A stretch of 64,000 bases of DNA from Peronospora farinosa (lineage: Eukaryota; Oomycota; Peronosporomycetes; Peronosporales; Peronosporaceae): NCBI GenBank assembly GCA_947646735.1, contig CANTFK010000990.1:620001-684000 (forward strand). The letters run 5' to 3'. Positions within the stretch are counted from its first letter, which is position 1. The number at the start of each line of letters is the position of its first letter. Positions 10,984 to 20,685 of the stretch are shown here, one piece after another. The position numbers were made by a program, and so were the translations under genes. Under the pieces are notes generated by a model. The model saw only the letters and a program-made list of their open reading frames with translations, ran no database searches and was not told where the DNA came from.

Positions 10984-12590
10984 GCAGTTACCGGTAGTAA
11001 GCGAGATAAGCGCTCGCCGATTATCCTTGTATTTGAGCCCGTATCATTTTAGCTCAAGCGTTCCATACGACACAGTATTGCGTGTTATTAGCGGTGAGTA
11101 GTAGACATCAGTCAGCCGAATAACGCTTGCTATTCCTTATGCCATCACGTGAAGCAACACACTTCCGACCATTGTTGATCGAAGCGTCTTTCCCTCGACG
11201 ACCACGCATTGGTCGTCACACTCACGTGCATCCTCTAGAAGCGCCATATCATTAACAAGGTGAGGTGCCTGCTAAACCGCTGTCCAGTAGCCACCACGTG
11301 TCCTTAGCTTTGTCGTCTTTCACGGACAGCGTGTAGTTAACAGCGTCCTTAGGCCTGTCATTGCCCCGCCACTTGCCCTTAGCACCTCTGTTCTTTTTCG
11401 ACTTTTTTCTGTCGTCAGGACAGGCGAACTGGATATGTCCGACTTTGCTACATGCTTGTATCAACGCGTGGATTGCTTTCAGCAACGTGTGTTACGACGT
11501 CCTTACCAAACGAGGTAGCATTTCGGGTGTCCAGCTCAGCAGACTGCGCGAAGTGTGCAAGCTCTTCAGCTTGAGCGAGGTAGTCGACCCGATTTCCGTC
11601 GTACTTGGCCATTAGCACCGTGTGAAGCTCACTTTATGCGTAGTTGAATAAGTTGTCAAGCAACTGCGCGTCAGCGCCACCGCATACATCACTCACCGCC
11701 ACCAAGTAAAGGTAATGCTCGGGCCAGCTCCTCTTTGGGTTCATTTTAGCTGTAAACAGCTTCATCGACTGGGACGCTGTAATCATTGTCTTAAACATCT
11801 GATGCAGCCACTACATGACGTGTCCAAGCGTCGGAGTCTGGTGCCACCATGTCTCGACCTGCTTATTGTAGTATCGTCGGCTGTACCACCCAGGTAGTGA
11901 CCAAGCAAGTCAGTCCTCACGTCTTCGGACCAGTCAAACCCACATGCCGCTTGAGCGTACTGGACCTGACGCATGAAGGTTCTTCCTTAGTCCAGAATTC
12001 CAGACCCTAAGCCACGATACAGCTCGGAGCCAACAAACTTTCAAATTATCAGCCGTCGCAGGCGCTCATCCGAAACTCGCAATGCTCGCTGCGCGTTCGG
12101 ATCCATCCTTCTCGCGAAATCTCTAGCCGCCGCGTACCTTGAGCTAGAATACGGTGCGCGTACTGGTGGTGCTGCTTGCGGTGTTCGCCACTCTGGCTGC
12201 GCCGCATGTTGACGTGCTTCATGATGTAGCATGCTAGCATGACCTTGCCTAGTTTTTGGACTCACCGGTGAATTTTATGAGTGCATAGATATGCAACGGA
12301 GCACCGCCGAGACCGTTGGCAAGCGTAGAGCGGAACATTCCTGACTCAATCGCGCCCAAAATCCGCTCGTCTTCGTCGAGCTTCTGCTGCGAGAACTCCA
12401 TCTGCGCCATCCACGCTTGGAGGTCGACGAGGACCGCGAGTATCCGCGCGTTGACGTCGCCGCCCCTTTCGTGGGCCGTCGGTGCGCCTTAGACCGCCGC
12501 TGGAGACGCTGCGGCCCTTTCATGGACGTCGTTGAAGCTGACTGGCGTTGGCGAGGATGGCACTCCGTCGGAGCCAGTCGTTGGGCTCAT
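10984..12590 (-). pseudogene. Copia-1 gag and protease region
   Basis: Gag begins at the ATG at 12590, inside the primer-binding site, as MSPTTGSDGVPSSP. A nonsense codon (TAA) follows at about 12495, and several frame changes follow. Recognisable gag blocks include a tryptophan-rich motif ([12 protein letters not shown] at about 11865), shared with the Copia fragment at 38.65 kb, and FTAKMNPKRSWPEH at about 11740. A protease-like segment (TWWLLDSG) appears at about 11285, where the retropepsin active site DSG is expected. The coding capacity is lost. Region 10984-11250 holds the rest of the protease domain, heavily mutated. Confidence 0.7.
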
Positions 12591-12594
12591 AATC
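12580..12594 (-). promoter_or_regulatory. Copia-1 primer-binding site (initiator tRNA anticodon arm)
   Basis: The minus strand reads GATTATGAGCCCAAC right after the LTR. This is complementary to the anticodon stem-loop of eukaryotic initiator tRNA-Met (GGGCTCATAACCC-like), the half-tRNA priming type known for Drosophila copia. The ATG within it is the first codon of gag. Confidence 0.6.
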
Positions 12595-12827
12595 TATTAT
12601 AGCAGATGCGTAGTGCTCACTAGGTGGTTAATTGGATACTAACATATATTTGGTCCTTAGGTCGCCAACAAGTGCTACATCTAAGTCACTTCTATACTAA
12701 CTATACCATACTCAGCTGATAACGCGCCCATAATCAACCGTCATCATGTCCGTAATCCTGCGTCTATCCAACAGGCGCCCAGCGGTGCGATAGTGTACCT
12801 TACCTTCAACATGTCCATCTTTTGACA
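12595..12827 (-). repeat. Copia-1 5' LTR
   Basis: Matches 20462-20685 in inverted orientation over about 220 bp, from AAGATGGACATGTTGAAGG to GAGCACTACGCA. On the minus strand it starts TGTC (TGTT in the other copy). The 3' border next to the PBS is uncertain by about 12 bp because the two copies differ there. Confidence 0.8.
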
Positions 12828-13586
12828 GCAAATCTAAATTTGAAATAAATTGACGTCTTCTATAAAACTGCTGTCTGCCCCGCACTTTCTCGCGCTTAGC
12901 ATTAAAGAATCTCCTGAGTTCATGTTTGATACGGGCTAAAAGTCACGCGGTTCGTTAATTACCGAATGCTTAACGGGCAGGCGTAAATGGGTACGAGGCA
13001 CCTTAGGTCTGCCACTTGGTGTGGCACATCAATGTGACCCACCCTCGTGAATGTGATATATATGGATGGCTTCACATTCAACGAGGATTACGCCAGTTGG
13101 GACTGGGCGTCATGATGACGCTCAAACAGACGTCATCAGCGAGCTTAAATTTATTATAAGCTCGTAGGTAGGGATACGCTTTTAAAGAGACGCGTATTCA
13201 ATCTTTAGATAATTAGCCAATCAGTAGTTAAACTTATATATAGTTAAAATCTATGAAATATAAGTCAGCCTTGAATTTACTAACTATTGCCTACTGCGCA
13301 CGAGAAGCTTGATAAGCTTCTGTGTGACGTAAGTGAGTTACCTCTTAGTTGTTCGTTGCGCGGACCGCTCTAAGCGGCCGGCAACAGTTTGGTTCGGCGC
13401 TTTAAGCGACCGATTAACGCAACCACCACCGCACCCGGAGGTAAGACGGTTTAACCGCTTCCTCGCGCTGCTTAAAGGTGTGCCCGCGTAGTACGTGGCA
13501 TCTTCTTAACAAATTGACCGTCTACAATAGCTATCTACGGCCCAAAGCTAGCTTCTCGTGTATGAAGCGAGACATTCGACGAGTTT
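12828..13586. other. No recognisable gene; upstream part of Copia-2
   Basis: Lies between the Copia-1 LTR and the Copia-2 RT fragment. No conserved motif is readable in any frame. By position it should be degraded Copia-2 pol or unrelated sequence. Confidence 0.35.
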
Positions 13587-14421
13587 GTGCGCTCCATCAA
13601 CTTCAAAGTTTTGGCCTACGGCCCGTGTCTTTACATTAAGTCTACGGATGATTCATGCGTACGGTTACTGGCCTATGTGGAAGAAGTGCTGGTGACCGGA
13701 AGTACAGCTGAACTTACTGCACGCACGAAGAGTAACCTTAAAAAGCGTTTCGAGATGATCGACAGTAGCAAGTGTGCCTTTGTGTTATGGTGGATAGCAC
13801 AGACGGTAGTGTGACGATGTGCCAGCGGCATTATGTGGATGAGATTTTGAAGCGTTTCGGCATGTAATTTTCCAAGGCTGTGATAAGCCCAGTCGATTTG
13901 AGCCCAAGTCGATCGCTCCATTTCGAGAAGCCGTAGGGGTGCTCATGCACTTGATGACCGCGACGCGCTCAGACATTTCTTTTGCTGTCACATGCCATGG
14001 AGAACCCTCAAAGTGAGCACTGTATTACAGTGAAGCGTATCTTTAGCTATCTACAAGGGACCAGGACGCATGGATTTGCTTTAATTTTGGTGAAGATGTT
14101 GGCTTTGGTGGATACTTCGATGCAGACTGGGCTGGAGACCACTGGGATCGCAATTAGACTTCCGTTTACATGTTCATTCTCATGAGCGCGCCAATCAGTT
14201 GAGCAGCAAGAAGCAGTCAAGTGTGTCGCTGTCAACAAGCGAGGCTGAGTACGTTGCAGTGATTCTTGCATTTCAAGAAGGCAAGTGGATTCAACGGCTA
14301 CTATGCGAGATTAGGCAGCATCGAAGAAGTCGGCACCAGATCAAAAAAAGGTCTTGAAGACAATCAGTCCTGCATCAAGATAACGAAGAATCATGTAAGA
14401 GTGAAACACATCGAAATCATA
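13587..14421 (+). pseudogene. Copia-2 RT C-terminus and RNase H
   Basis: The plus-strand translation shows the Copia RT region around the catalytic box, here decayed (LLAYVEEVLVTGS instead of YVDD), then KSNLKKRFEM. With frame changes it continues to MCQRHYVDEILKRFGM, RSDISFAVTCH and the RNase H motif SKKQSSVSLSTSEAEYVAV, then DNQSCIKITKNHVRVKHIEI. It stops at 14421, where the Gypsy-B LTR begins. The missing C-terminus is at 6390-6569 on the minus strand. The YVDD to YVEE change alone would inactivate the polymerase. Confidence 0.8.
14417..14421. repeat. Target-site duplication of Gypsy-B, right copy
   Basis: TCATA directly before the 5' LTR. It is the exact reverse complement of TATGA at 6570-6574. 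Confidence 0.8.
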
Positions 14422-14741
14422 TGTAATGGGTCTACCTATTACATAAGTAGTTATAGGATTAATACATAATTACATAAGTAGGCATAGGGCAGTATCCGAT
14501 TAGCGGATACTGCGCGTCATTTTATTATTGGTTTATTATTGGGGTGCCAGACCCAATAATTAGCCAATAATAAATTGACTTCCATATTTGAGTGGTTCCC
14601 ATGAGCTAGGGAACATATTCGCACTTACTGCGAATTAAAACTAAAACAGAAATAAAACAGAGTTATATTTACGAGTTAATTAAGAGCGCTTCCTCAACGC
14701 CCTTTTAGTGTAAGACGGTAACGGGTCCTTAGCCCGTTACA
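14422..14741 (+). repeat. Gypsy-B 5' LTR (320 bp)
   Basis: TGTAATGGG...CCCGTTACA with TG/CA ends and the same length as the inverted LTR at 6575-6894. The three differences seen are T/A in the large palindrome, T/C after CTGCGAAT, and G/A in the A-rich block downstream. The promoter and polyadenylation signal of the element should lie here, but no specific box was identified. Confidence 0.93.
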
Positions 14742-14743
14742 CC

Positions 14744-14757
14744 TGGTAGCATTTCGT
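14744..14757 (+). promoter_or_regulatory. Gypsy-B primer-binding site
   Basis: TGGTAGCATTTCGT begins two bases after the LTR. Gypsy-A has TGGTAGCACTTG at the same distance from its LTR (minus strand, about 47.31 kb), so both families appear to use the same tRNA 3' end. The tRNA was not identified. Confidence 0.65.
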
Positions 14758-14767
14758 AGTCCTTCCA

Positions 14768-15808
14768 ATGACCAGATTCGAGATGAACATGGGCGAGTCT
14801 TCGGTGGCTTCAGCGGTCTCGCTGGAGCATTCTGATTTCCCACATCTCACCTCGGTGGAGTGGCAGGCACTACATCGCCTCGCGGCGGTGTCTGGTGAAA
14901 CTATTGTGACGTCGCTGCTGAGCACAGCGACGCCCGATGATCAACGTGCCGCCATCCAAGACTTTATGGTGCGCGAGCTCGCCGAAGCGAATCGGCGAGT
15001 ATTGACTCCCTCGCGCACTTCGCACCATGACGCTATCAAGATGGAGACGTCAACGTACTCCGGTGATGGTCCAGATCGTCTCCCCCTCAGTCGCTGGTTT
15101 CGCGAGGTGGATATTGCAATAGCGTCAAGATTAATTGACGCTCCGACGGCCAAGGTCAATTTCCTGTTGTCTCGTCTTGCCGGCAAAGCCAAGGAATGGG
15201 CCATCGGAAAGCTCGTCGTAGATGAGTCGGCGTTTCCTACGCTGGACGATATCCAGCGTGACTTACGACTGGCTTTCGAGCCTCCTCAAGATGAATCTCA
15301 CTTGCGTGCAGATTTCTTCTCACTCCGACAGGGCAAGCTGTCGATGCGTGACTACGTGCAGAAGACACGTCATCTTGCTTCGTGCATTACCACGCAGCCA
15401 ATTGACATGGCTTCACAAGTCCATGTCTTTATTTTTGGTATGCAAGAGGGCATGACGCGTTACTGCCTCACACGTGCTGAGCCAAAGTCCCTCGAGGAGG
15501 CATTTGCCCTCGCGCTTCGTGAGGATTACACTGTCGCGTCGTCGTACCTGCACGCAGCGTCACAACATTCCCGGATGTCTGGCCCAGAGCCAATGGAAAT
15601 TGATGCAATTGAGTCCTCTCGTGGTCGCGGCAAATCATTAAGCCGCGACATTCGCAATCCTAACACGATGAAGCGTTTTCGCTGTGGTAAAACAGGCCAT
15701 CGTGCGGCTGTCTGTCGTGCACCTGCGCCGGTGACGATGAACACAGCTGTCTCACGAGGAGACGCTGTGTCGTCGGTGGTCCCGCCAAAAAACGAGCGGT
15801 TCCAGTAG
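14768..15808 (+). CDS. gag: Gypsy-B Gag (capsid/nucleocapsid)
   Basis: An intact 346-codon frame starts at the first ATG after the primer-binding site. The middle part ([10 protein letters not shown] ... [10 protein letters not shown] ... [19 protein letters not shown]) is a retrotransposon gag capsid domain. A zinc knuckle follows near residue 305, reading [14 protein letters not shown]. The first metal-binding Cys is replaced by Arg at 15674-15676, while Gypsy-F still has Cys there. The product would form virus-like particles and bind element RNA. The zero-frame stop (TAG at 15806) is preceded by a canonical slippery heptamer. The protein is open but probably impaired in RNA binding. Confidence 0.88.
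   Translation: MTRFEMNMGESSVASAVSLEHSDFPHLTSVEWQALHRLAAVSGETIVTSLLSTATPDDQRAAIQDFMVRELAEANRRVLTPSRTSHHDAIKMETSTYSGDGPDRLPLSRWFREVDIAIASRLIDAPTAKVNFLLSRLAGKAKEWAIGKLVVDESAFPTLDDIQRDLRLAFEPPQDESHLRADFFSLRQGKLSMRDYVQKTRHLASCITTQPIDMASQVHVFIFGMQEGMTRYCLTRAEPKSLEEAFALALREDYTVASSYLHAASQHSRMSGPEPMEIDAIESSRGRGKSLSRDIRNPNTMKRFRCGKTGHRAAVCRAPAPVTMNTAVSRGDAVSSVVPPKNERFQ
15787..15793 (+). promoter_or_regulatory. Probable -1 ribosomal frameshift site (A AAA AAC)
   Basis: In the gag frame the codons are CCA AAA AAC, so the X XXY YYZ heptamer A AAA AAC is correctly phased. It lies 12 bases before the gag stop. The -1 frame is open from here into the protease ([12 protein letters not shown]). The Gypsy-F copy has AAGAAAC instead, destroying the site. 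A downstream pseudoknot was not modelled. Confidence 0.6.
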
Positions 15809-18790
15809 GCGTGGGGCGCCCTACTGGCATAAATGGAGCCCCGAGTACTCAGGTGGCAGCTCGGGCTCCTAGCCCCAAAGTGATTCATACCCACTTCAAT
15901 GCCACCACCATGCGCGATGATTCGAGACTGATTATTATCAGTCTCATCGTCGCTGGAGTGAAGCGACCATTTCGAGCGTTGTTGGATTCTGGTGCTTTCA
16001 ACAACTTCTTTCGTGCATCCTGTTTGTCCCTTCTCCCGTCGACTGTCACGGTTCGAGAAGGCCCAGGTGACATCGTTGTCAAACTTGCCGATGGACAACC
16101 AAAACGTGTTCCGCGTAACAAAGTGGTTTTACCGTACACTATCGACGGTTTCCAGAGAAACGACGAATTTTTGGTGTACGAGATGAACTATGCATTTGAT
16201 TGCATACTTGGGATACCGTGGCTGTCACGGTATCAGCCGAAGATAGATTGGCTATCTCGGTCCGTCAAACGACGAAGCGGTTATGACGTCAGTGAAGTGT
16301 TTACTCATTTGTTGGTCGCTTCATCCGATTGGCCTCACGTCAGGGTCGTGAACGAACTCGCCACGACTAGTAGTCAACACAAAGAGAGCGATGGCCCTCT
16401 GTGCGCAGTATGTTCCGTTACACTGACGGAGCCACAGAACGAAGCGGTCGAACAGCGATTCCCGCATACACAGACATCGGTCGAACAGGGGTTCCCGATG
16501 CACAACGAGGCGGTCGAACAGCGGTTTCCGCATACACAGACATCGGTCGAACAGGGGTTCCCGATTCACAGCGAGGCGGTTGAACAGGGGATCCCGCATA
16601 CAAGCACATCGGACGAGCAGATGCTCCCGATAAATATCGAGGCGGTCGAGCAGGGGCTCCCGCAAACAAGTGAAGCGGTCGAAGACGAGCTCCCGCTTTT
16701 GATTGACGAGATTGGGCGGACTACGGATCCGCATGAGACCGACGTGGTGGAGACAGAGCTCCCACGTCTAGAGGGGGGTACATCATCCTCTTGTGATAGC
16801 GACGTGCCAGTCTCGAGCAGGGGCTCAAGACGCAAAAGAAAACGCGAGAAAGGAGCACGCCGATCACCGAGACGACGAAATTCACGTCAAGATGCTGATG
16901 CATTTGATTCCGTAGTGACGGAATTCGTATGCGCGCTTGAATATGTGGAGGGATCTCCACATCGTGGCCGCTACATTGAGGTAGCGAGCCCACCATGCAC
17001 TCCTGCAGATATCACATCTCTGTCAGACCTTTCATGGAAAGATTTTTTCGCGACCTCAAGGCCGGAGACGTCGAGCAGGTGTGCGTCCTTTCAGCCACCG
17101 AAGACGCCAGTGAAGAAGTTCTGGAGGCTCTCTCAAAGAGCGCCGAGCCTAAATCAGCGCGCGAAGAACGCTTCGCGACACAGTCTTGGGATGCTCTTCG
17201 TGCTTCGGGCAACCCTGTATACGATATCGCCCGTGAGTACGCCGACATTTTCCCGGAGAAAATTCCAGCTGAGCTTCCGGCGGATCGTGGTGTGCAGCAC
17301 GAGATAGATCTCGTGCCAGGATCGAAATATTGCGTGACACGGCAGTGGCCGTTACCGCGCGACCAAGTCATCGCTATTGATGAATTTTTCGAGGGTCGTC
17401 GCAAGGCTGGCCATGTCCGCGAGACATTCGAGTCCGACTTTCTGTGTGAAGAAAGCCACCGGCTGTTGGCGCATTGTGCACGCCATCAACAAGCTGAATG
17501 ACGCCACGATCCCGGCTCAAACGCCTATCCCTCGAAAAGACATGGTATTAAATACCATGTCCGGGAGCGAGATCTACAGCGCCATAGATCTGACAGACGG
17601 TCTCTATCAGATCCTCATGAGGGACAGTGACATTCCGTTCACTGCGGTCAGCACCCCAAGCGGGATGCTTTGGGAGTGGCTAGTCATGCCACAAGGCCTT
17701 AAGAATGCTCCAGCTACGTTCAATCGGATGGTGACACAAGTACTCCGCCCACTTCGCGACTTTGCACCGAGCTACTTTGACGACATTTTCGTTCACAGCC
17801 GCGCTGAGCAAAAGCTCAGCGCTACGGAGGTACACCTTCGACACTTGAAGCAGGTGTTTCAAGTTATGCGAGAGAATAAATTGTATGCGAATTTGAAGAA
17901 ATGTGTCTTCTGCGCTCCCGAGATTCCAGTACTCGGTTGCTACGTCAGCAAGGAAGGTGTCCGCGCTGATCCTGAGAAGATCTCATCGATCTGTTCCTGG
18001 CCAACGCCCAGGAACCAAACTGAATTACGTCAATGGCTCGGTCTGGCGAATTACTTGCATAAGTATACGAAGAACTATGCTGAGCTAATTCAGCCATTAT
18101 CGACTTTGCTCAAGAAAGATGCAGTATGGTTATGGACGGCAGAACATCAATCTGCCTTCGACTCCGTAAAGAAAAGCTTGTCCGAGGCACCGGTGCTGAT
18201 GTTACCTGATGACTCTAAGCCATTCCACGTCGTGTGTGACGCGAGCAATTTCGCTATAGGATGTGCCCTCATGCAATTTGATGGCGAGGGTCGAGAGCGC
18301 GTCGTGAGTTTTCAATCACGACAGATGAAACCTGCCGAGAAAAATTATCCGGTACACGACAAGGAACTTTTGGCTATGCGTTACGCGCTAATCAAGTTTA
18401 GTATATTTGCTCGGTGAAAAGATGTTTTCTATCTACACAGATCACGCATCATTGCGTACCGCCGTCAAGAGTCCTCACTTGTCCCAGCGTATGGCACGGT
18501 GGTTGTCATTTTTTGCCGAGTATAATTTTGTGGTGCATTACAAGCCTGGCAAGAATAACATTCTCGCCGATGCGCTTTCTCGTCGTCCTGATTACGATCC
18601 TCGGCGTGATATGGGTCATCAAACGGAGTATGTTGATGAAGACGAAGATATCTGTGTGTGTTGTATTGAACTGGGACTTAATGCGGTGATTTCGACCCCC
18701 GTGCTTTCGATCCGAACTCAGATCGCTGAATCCTACGCGAATGATTCCTTCTATGCAGGAATCATCAACTATCTCAGGGACCCGAGCGAA
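15794..18790 (+). pseudogene. pol: Gypsy-B pol: protease, spacer, RT, RNase H
   Basis: The -1 frame opens into a retropepsin (VKRPFRALLDSGAFNN; active site DSGA) and then a spacer with 22-residue repeats. RT follows, with TDGLYQILMRDSDIPF, the MPQGLKNAPATF block and the catalytic box SYFDDIFVHS. RNase H has the motifs DASNFAIG, DKELLAMRYAL and YTDHASL. Compared with Gypsy-D there are three indels: in the T run at about 17045, an 11-base deletion at about 17428, and a 2-base deletion at about 18403. The reading frame therefore passes through four segments. No active polymerase can be made. The last segment runs without a stop into Copia-1 RT. Confidence 0.9.
16430..16690 (+). repeat. 22-codon tandem repeats in the protease-RT spacer of Gypsy-B
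   Basis: About 3.5 copies of a 66-bp unit encoding variants of NEAVEQRFPHTQTSVEQGFP. Gypsy-D (about 62.70-62.57 kb) retains only about 1.5-2 copies, so the array has changed length between copies. Confidence 0.85.
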
Positions 18791-20461
18791 AAAGTACTAG
18801 CCACCGCTCTACAAGTCCACGAGCCGGACCCGAAGACACATGCTGAGGCGATAAGCAGCTCGATGGACGAAGGTTGGAGTAAAGCCATGCTCGAAGAAAT
18901 TCAGGCGCTTGAGGACAACGACGTGTGGAACGTGATCAAGCCACCGGCCGATGCAAACCTGCTACACAGTAAGTGGGTATACAAGACCAAGACATATGCA
19001 AACGGCGCAGTGGAGCGACTTAAAGCACGACTGGTTGCATGTGGGAACGAGCAAGTCTTCGGTATCTACTACTCACTTACCTTCGCCGCCGTGATGGAAA
19101 TGTCGACGATGAAGGTGATACTGGGACTCGCAGCGACATGGGGTGTACCTGCGAAACACGGAGACATTACAAACGCGTATGTGAAGGATGACAAGGGGGA
19201 GCATCAAGAGATAGTACTGCACGTACCAAGCGGCATGCAGATTAAGGACTAACGGCTCAAGGCACTTGGAGCGGAAAGTGCAAGCGACGTCACTCTCGAA
19301 TTAAAGAGAGCCTATACGAGCTCAAACAGGCAGGACGACTTTGGAGTCAGCTGTTTCAGACAAGACTCATCGACGCAAGGTTTATGCAGTGCATAAGTGA
19401 CATGTGTCTGTACTACAAGCGAGACGGTGGCGAGGTGACCGTAGTGGGTGTCTACGTTGATGACCTACTAGTCACGGCGACTACGACGGCAGCTGTTGAT
19501 TGTTTTTATGGCGATGGAATCGCTTTCGATCAAAAACCTGGGACAGGTGTCGAAGTTTCTTGAAATTCGAGTAAAAGCGATTGATTCGAGCGCGTATGAT
19601 TTAAATCAGGCGATTCAATAAATGAGCTGCTTCGAAAGCACGGATTGGCGTCGGAGAACCCGATACTCACGCCGATCACCGACGACTGTTACAATGAAGC
19701 CACTTCGGACAGCATCCTGCTTACGAAAGTTGTTGAATTTGGAAAACCAACAATCAAGTCGTTCCAGTCTCTTGTTGGAAGTTTGAGGTGGGTCGCGAGA
19801 TGTACTAGGCCGGACCTCGCGTTAGCGATTCACAAAGCAACGCGACACACTCATGAGCCACGGGAGCAAGACTGAAAATTGGCGAAGAATCTTGCGCGTT
19901 ACTTCGCCGGGACCAAGAACATGCAATTTGAGATGCGTACCAATACCAATGATAATTTGGCGATTACGCTGGAGTTTTACAACGATGCAGATTTCGCTGC
20001 AGAAAAGGGCGATAGGAAGTCCCTGACCGGATCAATATTGCTGCTCAACGGTATGCCTGTGAGTTAAGCTGCCAACAAGCATGGAGGAGTTCGCTCTCGA
20101 CGATGGAGGCTGAGTTCGTAGCAGCGTCCGAAACGGCTCGCGAGCTTCTTGAAATTTGAGAGATGCTGATGAAACTACGACTTCCACCGAGCTTTTCTAT
20201 GAAGATGCATGTGGACAATCAAGCTGCAATCTGCCAGATTGAAGGCGAGGCTTCGTCCTCAAGGGCAAAGCATATTGATGTACGGCTCAGGTTTATTTAA
20301 GGACTTTGCTCGTCGCGGTATACTAGAGCCATGCTATGTTCGGTCCGAAATGATGCTCGCGGACTTATTGACCAACCCGGTCGACCAGCACAAGCTCGCT
20401 AAGTTGCGCTTACAAGTGGGTTTGCAATAGCTGATGCGTAAGATGCGATCGCGAGAAGGAG
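18791..20461 (+). pseudogene. Copia-1 RT and RNase H (3' half)
   Basis: From about 18791 the open frame inherited from Gypsy-B continues as a Copia RT: HAEAISSSMDEGWSKAM, HSKWVYKTK, then the palm motif GDITNAYV. A stop at 19250 and later frame changes follow. The catalytic YVDDLLVT is intact at about 19453. Further on there are FQSLVGSLRWVARCTRPDLA at about 19762, RYFAGTKNMQFEM and the RNase H end. The partner 5' half is at 9784-12827. The element is dead in its present split state. Confidence 0.85.
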
Positions 20462-20685
20462 TGTTGAAGATGGACATGTTGAAGGTAAGGTACACTATCG
20501 CACCGCTGGGCGCCTGTTGGATAGACGCAGGATTACGGACATGATGACGGTTGATTATGGGTGCGTTATCAGCTGAGTATGGTATAGTTAGTATAGAAGT
20601 GACTTAGATGTAGCACTTGTTGGCGACCTAAGGACCAAATATATGTTAGTATTCAATTAACCAACTAGTGAGTGAGCACTACGCA
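20462..20685 (+). repeat. Copia-1 3' LTR
   Basis: Starts TGTTGAAGATGGACATG and ends near GAGCACTACGCA, matching 12595-12827 inverted. The right border is uncertain: similarity to the other copy fades over the next 10-15 bases. Confidence 0.8.

Larger units (their letters stand above)
9784..12827 (-). mobile_element. Copia-1, 5' half (LTR, gag, protease region, integrase)
   Basis: Ty1/Copia element read on the minus strand: LTR 12827-12595, primer-binding site, gag, GAG-pre-integrase and integrase. It stops within the integrase-RT linker at about 9784. The RT/RNase H half with the matching LTR is at 18791-20685 on the plus strand. The combined length of about 4.9 kb is normal for a Copia element. 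Confidence 0.88.
14422..18790 (+). mobile_element. Gypsy-B, 5' half (LTR, gag, protease, RT, RNase H)
   Basis: This is the 5' 4.4 kb of the element whose 3' half is at 6575-9783 on the other strand. It ends after the codons for LRDPSE in the RNase H-integrase linker, where Copia-1 RT sequence takes over at about 18791. Gypsy-D gives the intact order for comparison. Confidence 0.9.
18791..20685 (+). mobile_element. Copia-1, 3' half
   Basis: RT, RNase H and 3' LTR of the element whose 5' half lies inverted at 9784-12827. The two LTRs are in opposite orientation in the window, as expected if an inversion took in one end of the element. Confidence 0.85.

Noticed and set aside
10849..11101. Small plus-strand frames with a hydrophobic start, possible secreted proteins
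   Set aside because: They lie antisense to Copia-1 protease and pre-integrase sequence and have no RXLR or other effector motif.
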